Below, in pieces: positions 1 to 11,885 of a DNA stretch of 64,000 nucleotides. How positions within the stretch are numbered: the first letter of the stretch is position 1; each line of letters begins with the position of its first letter. A model generated the notes under the pieces. It was not told the origin of the DNA. It saw only the letters and a program-made list of their open reading frames with translations, and ran no database searches. This DNA is from Sipunculus nudus (Eukaryota > Annelida > Sipuncula > Golfingiida > Sipunculidae), in the NCBI GenBank assembly GCA_026874595.1, contig CM049320.1, forward strand, positions 52,216,714-52,280,713, read 5' to 3'. The translations under genes were made by a program, and so were the position numbers.

Positions 1-1770
1 ACATTTGATATCCCACATTCTCCAATAAGAGATCAAACTTGGGGCAAATTATCAAGTAATAAATGCCCAAAATAATTCAAAAGGCATGTCCAGGCCCTCA
101 TATCAGATTTATAGATATGCAATTGTAAAAAGTGTAAGTCCAATATTTTTATTATCACTCTGCTTTTCAATGGGGTCAGCAGGGTAGGTAAACTGCCAAA
201 CCTGAAAGAAAAGAAATGCAGAAAGCATGACTAAGAGTCTTGAGATAAAACAAAAAGCCATCCTAAATCAAGATACACATCCACATATTATGATAACAAA
301 CACTTGCTTTTATATGTGGTGATATATATTAAAATATTCAGATATCTAGGAAACTAAGTTTATTGCTAGGATTCCATAAAATAAACTGCAAAATGTTCCC
401 ATCATCTTATAAATCAGTAGCTAAACCTTAATACTATACTCTCATAGTCTTAAAGCCTGGCTGAAGCATTCTGACAACAGTGTTTTTGTTATGAAGTAAC
501 GAGGTACTTATCACTGAGCCTTATCACTTAATAGGCTGATACAAAAGGGAGTCATATGTCACCAGTGTCACTCACAATTACAGCCAGACAGAAAGATGTA
601 CCAGCTGGAGTGGGATGGTTATATATACAAGAAAAATAGAGATGGTCTATAAAATAAGTTATTGTGAACATCCCTGACCTATGACCTTGGCCTTTTGCCC
701 ATATATCAACTGGATTCTTTCTAAATGATGGGTAACTACTGACCACTTAAATCTGGTGTAATTACTTGGCAACCAATGGGTGAATAACTTTGACCTGCAA
801 CCTTTAACCTGCTTACCAGCTGACCCCAAAATCAATAAGTTATTTATTCAAGCAAAAAGACCCATAAATATGAAGTTTGAGTCAAACTGAGTGATGCACA
901 GATGTGGCATATGTGAAAGACTAAAGGTTTGGGTTGAACAGTTACACTTGAAATATGCTCACAAGCATTTAGAACAATTAAATATTGTGACCTTGACCTT
1001 TGACTTTTTGACCTCAACATCAATAGGCTTCTTCCCTTATTAGTAGGTAAGCCATATATGACAGATGGAAGGTACAGATTGAAAAGTTTGCCTGAAAATG
1101 ACTCCACACAAGAAGTGGGTGCTGTGAACTTGACCTTTGACCTCAAAATCAACAGGTCTTTTCCCCTGTTGGCAGAGAAGTGATATAAGTGCTGGAAGGT
1201 TTGGAATGAAAAGTCTAGCTTGAAATGTGTCCACTACCTTTTCAAAGAAGTGGATCCTGTGACCGTGACCTTTGACCTTGTGACCTCAAAATCTATAGGA
1301 TTCTTCTCCAACTTAGTAGGTGAGCTATATGTGAAAGATCAAAGAATTGGGATGAAAGGGTTGGCTTAAAATGCATCCACAGGCTTTTCAAAGAAGAGGC
1401 TCCTGTGACCTTGACCTTTGACCTTTTGACCTAAAAAAAATTATGGTTCTTCCCCTGTTGGTAGGTGAGCTGTATGTGAAAGATGGAAGGTTTGGGATGA
1501 AAATTTTGTCTCAAAGAGTTATTTCTGGGGGGTGCAAACACACCCCATAACTTCGAGAATATAGGTCGCAGTGACCTAATTTCAGGTTTGCAAGGAGATC
1601 TTTTTATAACCTCTAAGACTGCATAGGGTTCATGGCCCTGGCCCCTACGGTTACGATTTGTGCCCTGCTAACGGACGGACGGCCGGACGGCTGGCCAGAC
1701 GGACAGAGGGAAGGACGCTGGACAAAGACCCATCGCTATAGCCCAGCATGACTGAAAGTCAGCTGAGCTA
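1..1770 (-). mobile_element. Family A repeat, copy a (truncated by window edge)
   Basis: Read on the minus strand, this copy begins at 1770 with the imperfect hairpin TAGCTCAGCTGACT...AGTCATGCTGGGCTA. GTCC-rich sequence follows, then a GCAGGGCACAAATCGTAAC stretch, several ~125-145-bp AGGTCA-rich repeats, and a unique body that runs off the window at position 1. It aligns along its whole length with the inverted copy at 36,762-38,525, at roughly 80% identity judged by eye. It lies 5' to 3' on the same strand as the GIGYF gene, just inside the intron after the start-codon exon. No transposase-like frame is visible, so it is non-autonomous. The left end is outside the window. Confidence 0.8.
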
Positions 1771-1774
1771 ATTA

Positions 1775-2045
1775 TACACAGAATATTGAGAATTCCCAGT
1801 TGCTGAGGGTGTGTAACCTGTAAATCATACACATATTATCAAGAGTTTCACAGTCCCTGAGGGCACCTGACCTAAAAATTCAGACATAGAATATTCAGAA
1901 TCCAAAGTTGCTGAGGACATCTAACCTGAAAATTAGAAACAGAATACTGAGAGTTCAGTTTCTGAGGGTGTGTAACCTGAAAATCATACATAGAATATTG
2001 AGAATTCAGTTGCTGAGGGCACAAAACCTGATAAAATTATGCAGA
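1775..2045. repeat. ~53-bp degenerate tandem repeat, five copies
   Basis: Units carry the phrase TTGCTGAGGG or a close variant near 1801, 1855, 1909, 1960 and 2010, alternating with AATATTGAGAATTCAG and AACCTGAAAATCATAC. The array abuts the 5' end of family A copy a, so it may be part of the insertion site or a separate minisatellite in the GIGYF intron. Confidence 0.7.
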
Positions 2046-2603
2046 ATTATTCTGAATATTTAGAATTCAGAGTTACTTAAAACATAATCCAGTATTAGTA
2101 TAAAATAAAATATTTGACCTGTTATTCATATAATTCAAATCTTCAGTGAACATTTTTGTTTCGTTTTAGCTTTGTACAGAAAAACAGGTAAAATAACTTA
2201 GTAACTGCAAGTAATTTAAACCTAGGATTTGACCTGTGTGTAAAAAGCTTTTAAATAGACCAATCAGTCAATAAGCTTATCTTAAAAATTTAAAACATGA
2301 CTAGTTCACTATATAAGCCTGTATTTGAACAAAAATGTCTTACCATCTTGCAATTTATTTATAAAAAGGATATAAGTAAATGACTTTTAATGCACCATTC
2401 TAAGGTGACACAATCAACTACAACCAAATACTTCCATTTAGCAATATGGATAAATATCCTGTTAAGTTGAATATGAGAAATATTGACTTCACTTTTATAT
2501 ATTGTGAAAAGTAAAGACAATATTTAATGATTACTGAACCAAATAAGTCAACTTTCAAAATAAAAATATAAAGTAACATGACCAAAAACAAACAAGTTCT
2601 TAC

Positions 2604-2635
2604 CATTCTGGACCAAACTTTAGTGTCTCTGCCAT
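2604..2635 (-). CDS. GIGYF: GIGYF orthologue, first coding exon (partial gene)
   Basis: The exon spans 2663 to 2604 on the minus strand and is 60 bp long. It is preceded by a CTTTGCAG acceptor and followed by a GTAAGAAC donor. The start codon is at 2635-2633, and the coding part reads MAETLKFGPEW with the last codon split TG|G. Vertebrate GIGYF1/2 proteins begin MAAET..LNFGPEWLRAL, so the match covers nearly every residue. GIGYF proteins are cytoplasmic GYF-domain adaptors that partner with 4EHP (EIF4E2) and repress translation of selected mRNAs. Only the extreme N-terminus is here; the next exon (expected LRAL...) was not found between 1 and 2600 and should lie to the left of the window. The exon is short, so identity rests on 11 residues plus splice sites. 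Confidence 0.8.
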
Positions 2636-2663
2636 TTCTACAGTTTTCTCTGGTTTCTGGGAA
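2636..2663 (-). other. GIGYF: GIGYF exon 2, 5' untranslated part
   Basis: These 28 bases sit between the splice acceptor and the start codon. An in-frame TAG lies two bases before the ATG, and the base at -3 is A with G at +4, which is a strong start context. If the upstream exon is as proposed (ending at 6036), a small upstream frame starting at 6147 would terminate at that TAG. Confidence 0.6.
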
Positions 2664-5600
2664 CTGCAAAGATAAAGAATAATGATTAATTACTTGACCT
2701 TCTCATATTTTCTCACTGGCATACTGATACTTTGGCATTAATTTTCTTTACAAGAGAGTTTGAAGAAACACCAGTCATCTGAAAAGTTCAAGAGGCATGG
2801 AAGAACCTGTTACATGAACCCTGATCCCGCACTGTTGGTTTTTGAAAACAAAGTGTAAATCCCTTTATTAAATATTTTTAAGATAAACTCTCCTGTTGTT
2901 CGGTTTTGAACTCTGACTGAAGACTTAAAGACTCAGGACCTTATAAATCAAACATGCAAAGGATATCACATAACAATCCACATGCTGAGTGATGCAAATA
3001 TATATTTCAAAAAATTGTATTTTCTGTGGCTCCTGTCATCCTAGCCTTGACAACATGACACTCTGGCCTTCTAAAATACGGTGACTGATATGGGCCTGCG
3101 AGTCATGATGCAAGTCATAATGGAACACCCATTCTAAGGGTTGGATCAAAATATTTGCCGTGTGGTAGTATTTGACATAGGAGGCTTATATGATAATGTT
3201 ATATTTGCTAAATAATGTAGAGAAAATGTTGCTACACAAAATTAATTACGTAAGTTACCTCCTTTCTTCCCTATGGCACTGATTAACACAAAGCTTTCAA
3301 GCCATCATGAGGGATGCAGAGACAAACTTTCCAAGTAAAACCAGCCTTGTTATTAATAAGAACTGCTGAATGAATACATAAGTCAACCGTGAATGTAGCT
3401 TTTATAAATTTCCCGAAAGAATAATGTCACTTTGTCTTACTTTGAAAAATTTACAGTTCGACAAGCTGATGAAAATGAAAAAGTAGGGTTACAAAAAGGG
3501 GTGCACATCTGTATGTAGCAGAATTCATGTGAACCCAATAGCTTCTACTGCCCCCCAACATCTTTGGTAAATAAAATTTCTATGTTTGGGTGGCAGACTG
3601 CCACTACTGTCGCCCCCTCCCTCTATCTCTCTCTGTCTTCTAGCTGCTGCCTTGCCTATAAAAATAATTTTGAGCAAGAAAAGCCTAACACCCCTTTAAA
3701 TGACACATGCACCTATCTTTATAAACATTATGTCATCAAATGCAGGCATTTGTTCCGAACTGTTATGAATAATAGTGTTCAAGGGTCTGTCCCAACTGCC
3801 TTGTCAGTCTTGTGGCAGGTATTGTACTATGTCAATCCTGGTACCCATATTCCTCATTAGAATATCACCATAGCTACCACTCCCCCAAACTTCATACCAC
3901 CAGGTCTTTGGCTTCACTTTCACAAACCTTGATTCAGCCAACCTCTCTGCCCTCTTTGTCATAGGCAATTGGACCAATCGAATTGCTGCCACACACTTGT
4001 TTACATGGACATCAGGTGCTATGATTTGGTCAAACGTTTAACTTTTGCCAGGAAGGTATTTCGTCTAACTGATCAAATAAAGCCCTATAGGCCAGCCAAA
4101 TTTCTGGTACACCCGCTCATGTTCAGACGGCATGGGAACAGTATTGTTTGCCATTTTATTATTAGGTTTGATTGGCAGTTGTGATTTTGATCCGAGTACT
4201 TGCAGGCTTTATCATTATTCATGAAACAGATGCTAAAGTGGTTGACTGAATCAAGGTCTGTGAAAGTGTAGCAACAGACCTGATAGTCTGAAAATGACCT
4301 TCACCTTACAGTTAAAGTTGGGAGGGATTAAAAACCAAATGGCAGTTTGTAATCTATTTCACAAAGTGATAGTGAACTAAATGAACTGGGAACATATCAT
4401 GATTGACAATCTTTAGTGCTTTGCACACTCATTTCAAAATTTCTAAAAAATATAACAGTGCTGAACATGTAAACCAAGACAACACGACTCAGGAGGCAAT
4501 CGGATAATGGGGCTGGTAAGCCAGCTCGAGTTGTGATACAAGTTATATCTAGTAATGTATTGCAGTGGCATTGCATCAAGTTTCATTCATATGTGGTAAA
4601 CAGCCCATAATCTCAATATTATGCTAAAAGTAATGAATTAACACTACAGTATACATGTGAGCTCACAAATCAAACTGAAACACTGTCTCCACGGACACAG
4701 GTCATTTCCTGTATGGCCTGCAAGCTGCCTGCGTCCTGTACCTCGTGCGAGCCATGCTTGTGTTCATGTGGTCATAAGTTCAACAAACACGCCAAGGGGT
4801 TCACCAATGTGCTGGGTTAAAAGGGAACTTTCCTCGCTCATAATTGGTATTATTAGAAATTACACAAAAAATGATAACTATTGGTCTGGTTTATGTTGAA
4901 TGACAGTGTACCTGTAGGCCATGAAGCATTGTCAGAAATGACGAAAATATTTTGCATCTTCATAAGGCCTTATATAATACTTAGATGTAATGACACGCTA
5001 GCGCCAGTAATCTGGCAGTATGAGCAGGTTGGCATGTCTTCAACCTCCCAAAATCACAAGAGACCAAACACATGACAAGGTGCATCTTAAAAAATAATAA
5101 TAATAATTATGCTTGCCTTGTAAAAGATGTCATTAAATCATCTTGTTTTAATACACTTTTCAAGCAAGATCTAAGTTCTTTGTTTTAGCACCTTGAAGTA
5201 TTTTCCGAAATAACATTGTCCTTTAATTATATACTATATAATAGATACAATTTTAATGCAAAGGATTTACCACAAGGAAATGTCAAAAAGGAATATGACC
5301 CCATCCTAAATATTTCTCACAGAAAGCAAAATACTGGTTTGAAACATGTTAATTACATATACTGATATATTACCAGGATCTACCATGCCATGGACTCACT
5401 AAACATAAACAAGTCTTATATTGCAGAACATCAATTATTGCACAAAACATGTAGCAGCCTTGTCATGTTGATGCTCGAGTCACAGGGCGGCTGTACATAA
5501 CTGTCAAGTTTAATATGATCAAGGTGCTATATTGTTTTAAGTGCAACTCACTGGTTTGGTAAAATGTTGTCTATGATAAAGATGGGCATTTAATACTATG

Positions 5601-6035
5601 AATTCGAAATAAAAAAAAATTAGAAAAAAAAGTCAGGCTTCTGTGACATGTACCGTCTTGTTCATGTCATTTTTTATTCGTTTCTAAAACATGCGTCCTA
5701 CGTATATATATTTAAAGTTATTTTTACTTATATGAAAGTATATAATATATTTATTATCTGTAGTATTAAAATGACAGGGCTTAGGAGGGATGTGTCATGC
5801 TTTAAAGGGAAAACTGGCACAAACACGCCACTTGGCACGGGGATATGTGACTCGAGGGGGGCTTGCACGAGTCTGAAATCAAACAGCTGACTCCAAGAAG
5901 TGTTGATCGAAGACGTTCAAACTGACAGACACACTTTCACAGTAGCTGGAAATTATGCAGATGGGACTTGAACATTTATTTTTCCCCTCCGTGCATCCAG
6001 TTGGGTCGTCACACGGTGTTTACGCTTGTAATTAC
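2664..6035 (-). other. GIGYF first intron (inferred)
   Basis: This is a 3.4-kb AT-rich stretch between the proposed untranslated exon and the start-codon exon. Apart from the fold-back at 3901-4282, no coding exon, RNA gene or well-defined repeat is supported. The open frames here are short and lack codon bias. Confidence 0.5.
3901..4282. mobile_element. Fold-back/MITE-like element with ~42-bp inverted ends
   Basis: The segment 3901-3942 (CAGGTCTTTGGCTTCACTTT...) is an inverted copy of 4240-4282 (...AAGTGTAGCAACAGACCTG), with roughly 84% matching bases. About 300 bp of unrelated AT-rich sequence lies between. No target duplication was identified, so the exact ends are uncertain. Confidence 0.55.
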
Positions 6036-6190
6036 CTGAAATTCCGTTGATGATCGCCTTGCACACGAAGCACAAACTCAAGATGGCTGTGTTGTATGTA
6101 TCACGTGACCTTGAAAAATGCCCGGATTTTTGTGAAGCAGCCACCACCAGAACTGGGGCATGAAACGAAAATTATGGGAGAATATAACAT
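6036..6190 (-). promoter_or_regulatory. GIGYF: Probable GIGYF promoter and untranslated first exon
   Basis: On the minus strand this locally GC-richer stretch ends in GGAATTTCAG|GTAATT, a good donor with the exon end at 6036. It holds an E-box CACGTG (6102-6107) and AGCCATCTTG (complement of 6079-6088), a YY1-type core-promoter motif common near TSSs of housekeeping genes. The transcription start is not determinable here but should lie at about 6100-6190. If it is above 6147, the leader carries an upstream ATG whose frame would run through the splice and stop two bases before the GIGYF start. The link to the 2604-2663 exon is inferred from orientation and splice signals, not from transcript evidence. 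Confidence 0.45.
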
Positions 6191-7048
6191 CCAGCGTTTC
6201 ACTTTGTGATCAGCCTGAATGCTCAGGCATCCCTTTATGCGAAGTTACCTGTCTAATTTAAAGATGAATACACCTTTGCTGCAAGAAATAGGGAACAAGT
6301 AAATTATTTTATATAACTAAAAGAGTTTTTTCTTCAAAGTGATTAGAATTTCAAAGGGATTAGAAAAACGTTGTAAAGATATTGATTATTGTTATATTTC
6401 TACCCATATGTGACACAATAAAATATAAGAAAATCAATACACTATATTGTGCTGCAATACAACAGTATAAGAAATATGCATTATGATATCACGCAGACAG
6501 ACTTTAAATAAATAAAATTAATATGTTTATTGTCAAATCAGAACATTTTAATATGGTGCACAGTGGTTTCAACAGGGTCTTTAAAAAATACAAAACATTT
6601 AACAAATAAAATAATACAGAAACGTTTGAAAGATTTAACAGATTTGTTTTAATTTTAATGTAAATTAGGAAGAACGCAAAAATAAAAATTACAACAGTGT
6701 CTTTAGCTCTGTCAAAAAAATCTGAAATATTTCAATTACATTCTTAGAATGTTTAAAAAAATTGTTCATCTTAAACTTTTGAACTCTAACATTTTAATTA
6801 TATTGAAAACATATAATATATATTTTGACGAATTATAAAAAAGATAAAACAATTGTATAACATTCCATAGAACATTAAAAAATATAAAACCTTTTAATAA
6901 CCCTACACTTTTATGTCTTGAAAACGTTTTTAGAAACATTTTTAAACATTTTCATAATGTTTTCTTAAAAGTTTTGAACTTGAGTATACAAGCCAATGAC
7001 AAAAAAAAATCTAAGAATTTAAAGTTAAACTTAAAATAATATTTTGTA

Positions 7049-7050
<2 letters not shown>
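6191..7050. other. AT-rich intergenic stretch, nothing recognised
   Basis: Very AT-rich sequence with repeated AAAACATTTT-like words. No splice-bounded coding frame, RNA gene or transposon end was found. Confidence 0.6.

Positions 7051-7122
<72 letters not shown>
7051..7122. repeat. (TA)36 microsatellite
   Basis: Pure TA tract of 72 bases. The translated open frame across it is an artefact of the repeat. Confidence 0.97.
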
Positions 7123-7125
<3 letters not shown>

Positions 7126-7222
7126 GTATGTTGAGTCAGAACTTAAAATTCATGTTTGTACATGCAGTTGCAAGCAAATCACCGGCATTATACATATATG
7201 TACGTATTAAGTTATGTGTAGC

Positions 7223-7223
7223 C

Positions 7224-7266
<43 letters not shown>

Positions 7267-7267
7267 A
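7223..7267. repeat. (TA)n(TG)n compound microsatellite
   Basis: About ten TA units pass directly into about twelve TG units. The tract touches the left end of the inverted-repeat element that starts at 7268. Confidence 0.95.
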
Positions 7268-8007
7268 ACAGTCAATGTGTAAAACCAGTCAATTTGTAAA
7301 TTGCCTGAAATTTTCAGTCAACATACAAATTGCCAGATTCACTCATGCAATTTATAAAACGACTGAAATATTACTTCTTATTTCTGCAAGAAACAAAAAT
7401 TAAGCCAGATTGACACTTCTGTTTATATGAAACATTAAAATATATAACAATGTGATGTTATATATTAATATTTTCAAGAGTGCCCTTCTCTTTCAGTGGG
7501 GAAAAATTGTTACAATTTTCACTAATTTCAGTAATTTCTTTAGTAAATTCAGTATAAAAACAGGTAATATATTCAGAATGCTTCAGAAACCAACAACATA
7601 TTAAAGTGTTTGACCTACAAAAATACCTAAGGCAGCAAACGTCCCCTGTTTACCCAGAACCCCCACCCCCCCCTCCCCCCAGACCTTTGGATTGGCTGCT
7701 ACATATGCAAACACTTAAGTCATGTTTTGATACTCGAAATAAGTGTTAATTATTTATTATTTAATTTTTGTTTTATTACCTTACTACCTGGGGTTCCACA
7801 ATGTTATGAATACAAGTGAATCAGTAAAGATTAGTTGTTTCTGAAATAATATTTGACTAAACTTGCACATATGTTTAACTTAGGCCTATATATTTTAATG
7901 ATTGAAAGAGCCTATTTTTATGGCAAAAGGGCATTCATGTATTTGAAAATATGGTGCTGGGTAGGGAGGTAATATGGTATGTGCACTATTGTTGGAAAAG
8001 ATGGGGG

Positions 8008-8039
<32 letters not shown>

Positions 8040-8223
8040 ATAATGAGACCATTTCATATCGATTTAATGAATCTGTAAAAAAAATTTACTGTTTTTAGTC
8101 ATTTTTTTAAGTAACATGAAAATTCCATTCATTTTATAAATTGCCTGATCGAATCAGGCAATTTGTAAATTGGCTTAAAAATTAAGGCAATTTACTAATT
8201 GACTGATTTAACACTTTGACTGT
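7268..8223. mobile_element. 956-bp element with ~100-bp terminal inverted repeats
   Basis: The left end ACAGTCAATGTGTAAAACCA continues for about 100 bp and matches the complement of the right end, which begins ACAGTCAAAGTGTTAAATCA when read inward from 8223. Similarity is about 80% and extends through CAATTTGTAAATTGCC and GCAATTTATAAAA. The interior includes a C-rich run near 7661-7681 and an (ATA)n tract at 8008-8036. No transposase frame is present. The ends start CAGT as in many Tc1/mariner-like elements, but no clean TA duplication is visible, partly because the left flank is a microsatellite. Confidence 0.7.
8008..8036. repeat. (ATA)n microsatellite
   Basis: Nine to ten ATA units inside the 7268-8223 element. 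Confidence 0.9.
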
Positions 8224-9330
8224 CACCCATATACTATTTAGTACCCATATAATGATATTCAACATTTTGGGTTCAAGAATATAAGATAATATTTAGAATT
8301 TGAGCATATATATATATATATAGTTGAACAAGATATACAAGATCAATGTATATATCTATATATGCATTTTTAAATGTTTCTGGAAAAATGTTAAAGACAA
8401 TTCCATACTTTTTTGTGCGAGCTGGGTTATACATGCCCATGAGTACAAAAATTACAAGAATTAAAGGTTAAATATATAGAGGACACGCGCAATCGGTTGA
8501 TCTGACCCATCGGCTTGCATGCGCCAGCGGTCGATCGGCCATCGGCCGATGCGTTGGCTTGCGCCCGCGGTCGATTTCATATTTTATAATTTTCGAATTA
8601 AATACAGTAAAATTACGATTTAAATTACGCGTTTTTTAAAGTACAAACCTTCGTATCCTGTGCTTGATTAGGGTTTAATTACACTAAACCTCCCTACCGT
8701 GGTATATAACCCATATACAGAAAGGTACCATGCACTATTAGAGTGGTGCATTATAAAATATTACAGAGTAGAGGGGCCCAATTCTATTATTAGGGGTTTC
8801 AATACTGATAATGCATATAATTTACAGTCTAACTGGATAAAACACGTATTCATAGCGAAAGTTTACACGTTGAAAATCAAATAAAATAAACATAAATTCT
8901 GATAACTCCTAGAAAATACCTATATAGGAAACACTACTTTTTTCCTCGTGAGAATCAAAATTTTTAGCGGAGAAGCTAGGGTATATTCAAGTCGTCTTTT
9001 GTACACATAGCCATATTTATCCTGCAAAAACTGCTGTTATACTGGAAAGATGTACAATGATATCCGGAATATACGCCCCCCCCCCCACCCCCGCCGGACA
9101 TTAATTCCACATCACATTGCAGTACAAAGCATATAATTGTTTCTTCTCATTATAATTAAGTTCATGTTCTAAATTTAAATATCCATTACACTGGTTTGTC
9201 CCTTATATTACTTACCGAAATAAGTAACATTTAAATTATCGGAATGATGATTTCCTGTGGGCATGTCTAAATTCTTTATCTTATAAATAAACAGCAGAGT
9301 TACTCTTATGCAGTTCATTGTAAAGATATT
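8224..9330. other. Intergenic stretch with a small GC-rich island
   Basis: Mostly AT-rich. At 8488-8575 there is an island with a 42-44-bp imperfect direct repeat sharing GGCTTGC and GCGGTCGAT (8511-8535 and 8555-8575), separated by CGGCCATCGGCCGATG. A short TA run sits near 8308-8322. No supported gene. Confidence 0.55.
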
Positions 9331-9865
9331 ATTCATGCTCTAGAACAAACAATCAACATCGGCGGGGAGAAGGTTAGCATTTTGTTATATGCTGATGATA
9401 TGCATGGTCCTTATTGCGCTCTTGGCACCGGCATTGCAATGTATGTTATATAAACTTGAAAGCTGGTGTAAAATTTGGCTGCTGTCTCCTAATTCATCGA
9501 AAAGTAATGTTATGCATTTCAGAAAATGTGAGAAAAGTAGAACAAATGTGAATTTCACATTAAATGACGTTTCTCTGGAAATAGTGGATGTTAATGAATC
9601 CAAGGAAAAGATAAGTTTTTTTTTAAAGGAAAAATTGATTTCATATGTTAATAATAAGCCAAAGCTAAGAACTTTTAAATTAATTAAAACAAATACAGAA
9701 ACAGAATCATATTTAAAAATACGCAGACGACATGGTTCTATTTTTGCCTTCAGTCAAAGGGCTTTAAAAGCTGATTATTATATCACTTATGCCTTTAAAG
9801 GGTTTTTCATGATATCAGATTCAACAAAACTGATACAGTCTGCATGTACGTATATTGGGTAAAGG
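9331..9865 (+). pseudogene. Non-LTR retrotransposon reverse-transcriptase fragment
   Basis: One frame reads ...GGEKVSILLYADDM and contains the catalytic YADD box of reverse transcriptases. A frameshift follows, and the next frame (from 9389) reads LESWCKIWLLSPNSSKSNV, matching the LINE pattern of L..WC..W.L..N..KS...F. Further on, KPKLRTFKLIKTNTETE resembles a C-terminal stretch common in invertebrate LINEs, but the middle of the protein is missing, so an internal deletion joined the two parts. The copy is dead: frameshifted, deleted and lacking the 5' half of the RT. A MITE interrupts the sequence immediately to the right, and a second RT remnant follows at 10,386. Confidence 0.75.
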
Positions 9866-9868
9866 CAG

Positions 9869-10146
9869 GGGCGTCAATATAGGGGGGGGGGGGGATGGGG
9901 GTATATACCCCCCACTTTTTTGCAAGGGGGGATGGTCAATTTAATCATCCCCCCCCCTCACTTTTCAGAGAATAATGTAATAATATTGGAAATGAAATAT
10001 ATTAATAAATAGAATTAAAGACTTTGGATATATTTGCTAAAAATGTTATATCTAAACCTTGCTTAGAATTCACGAAGTAACTAATTATCTAAAGCATTAT
10101 TTATAATTATTTGAAATATGATTAAGAATATATATATAATAATAAT

Positions 10147-10228
<82 letters not shown>

Positions 10229-10253
10229 AATACGTCACTCAGAGACGCTGAAA

Positions 10254-10334
<81 letters not shown>

Positions 10335-10377
10335 AACTCATCCCCCCCCCTCCCTGGAAGAAAAATTGACGCCACTT
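9869..10377. mobile_element. MITE with GGCGTCAAT ends and internal microsatellites
   Basis: The left end GGCGTCAATAT and right end AAATTGACGCC are inverted. GGTAAAGGCAGG occurs immediately outside both ends (about 9858-9869 and 10,378-10,389), giving a probable target duplication of up to 12 bases, so the boundaries are good to within a few bases. Inside are G-rich and C-rich runs, a (GA)n tract and two long (TA)n tracts. It separates two LINE remnants, consistent with insertion into one older LINE copy. Confidence 0.65.
10147..10332. repeat. (TA)n-(GA)n-(TA)n compound microsatellite
   Basis: TA at 10,147-10,168, GA at 10,168-10,223 and TA at 10,259-10,332, with a short unique spacer. Frames through it on both strands are artefacts. 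Confidence 0.95.
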
Positions 10378-10385
10378 GGTAAAGG

Positions 10386-10840
10386 CAGGACATGGCCATC
10401 ATCTATACTCCACGGCTAGCACTTGGCAAATGTTAGCTCACAGCTGTTAACAGCTATATACACACTACAGTTGTATTGTTAGCAAAAACACGCAAGGCGA
10501 CGATGATATATTCCGTCAGGTATAACTCTTCTATTGCACGGCAAACATATGTTAACCCAGACGTTCAAAAACGGCACAGAATCAGTCGAGATCTTGTTGT
10601 ATAAAATGTTCTGTGGTATGATATAACAATTATTGAGTGTGCAAGCCTGTGGTGCAATTTTAGAAATTTTTCCATACAAAAAATAAAAGTTGCATACAAT
10701 AATGTATTTAGACTTGTTGTGGAATTACCGAAGAACTGTAGTCCATGAATAATGAATAAAGTATTCATGGTCGAAGTAAGAGTCCTCATGCATTTTTTAC
10801 AACAAAAGCACTCATTGAAAAACAGTCATGAAAAGTTATA
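10386..10840 (+). pseudogene. Second non-LTR retrotransposon RT fragment
   Basis: The plus-strand frame near 10,640-10,735 reads CASLWCNFRNFSIQKIKVAY and continues NNVFRLVVELPKNCSP. This matches the LINE thumb-region pattern SLWCNY....L.KLKVAYN..FR...GLP..CS. Stops and frameshifts surround it. It has the same polarity as the fragment left of the MITE and may derive from the same element, although the order of the conserved blocks suggests rearrangement or two separate insertions. Confidence 0.65.
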
Positions 10841-10934
10841 ATGAATATAGTCTTAACATGTTCTCCAAAACATTTTAAAATTATAAAAGTGTATAATTAT
10901 AAAAGTTTTAAACTCGGTTTTGAAAACCGCTTTG

Positions 10935-10936
<2 letters not shown>

Positions 10937-10979
<43 letters not shown>
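10937..10979. repeat. (AT)n microsatellite
   Basis: About 21 AT units. Confidence 0.95.
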
Positions 10980-10980
<1 letters not shown>

Positions 10981-11885
10981 TTTACAAGTTATCAAAGTTT
11001 TAAATAAGAATGTTTTCATTATATTTTATCTCCGAGTCAACCGGACAATTCAAGTACAAACTAAAACATGCATAAGAATTAAAAATTAAATTAAAAATCA
11101 CATTTTTACACTAAACGCATGTCTTTATTGGCCAAAAATTAAAAAAAAATTGTTGTTGTTGTTGCCACCTGCCCACAGAACACTTTTGAAACGGTATTTA
11201 AACGTTTAATAGTCTTGCAACCAGTGTACAAAGATGTCTGAAAGCCGAAAGGTTATGTTCCAAGAATATAAGATACCATTTAGCTAGAACACACACACAC
11301 ACGTATACATATACATGTATATATATATTATGTATACATATTATGTATATATAAAAATAATTTATTTATCTCATATGACACACTCTGTCATGACGCACAT
11401 GAAATCTCCAGAAATTCTCCGGGGATCTTCCCAATTTTAGACAGTCCTGTCTTTTTTTTTTACCATAAAGATACCAAAGCCAACTTCACCAGTGACACTG
11501 AACGCTCAAAATTTATCAGCATTTAAAAAAAGTAAGTGATCACTTTGAAAATTGAGATGTGAAAGCAAACGCATTCTTATAAGAAATGAATGATGTGAAT
11601 ATGAATCTAGATTTTGAAAACAGAATGTGTAAGTGCCCGAATGCTTGAGAACATTTTGTGAGTGATAATAAGGGAAATTTAATCGACGCATAACCGTGAC
11701 GACCAGTCTCGTCCACTGTCGCGGGGCCAGCCACTTGGCGCTCCGACCACGCCCCCTACCCCCCCCCCCCCCCCCAAACATACAAGTTGCTGCAGGCCAA
11801 TTAAATAGGAAACAGTCTGAAACAAATAATTAAATAATATGACTATTATTGTCGCTCCTCATTTTTAATTTTATTCAGACAGTGG
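10980..11885. other. Intergenic stretch without a supported gene
   Basis: AT-rich, with a short CA/TA tract near 11,290-11,360 and a C(n) run at 11,759-11,775. A short minus-strand frame around 11,540-11,780 starts in the G-run and has no family resemblance. Confidence 0.55.

Noticed and set aside
7044-7268. Tyr/Ile alternating open frame
   Set aside because: Product of the TA and TG microsatellites; the same applies to similar frames at 10,081-10,369, 10,841-11,089, 15,729-15,917, 50,618-50,821 and 62,157-62,447.
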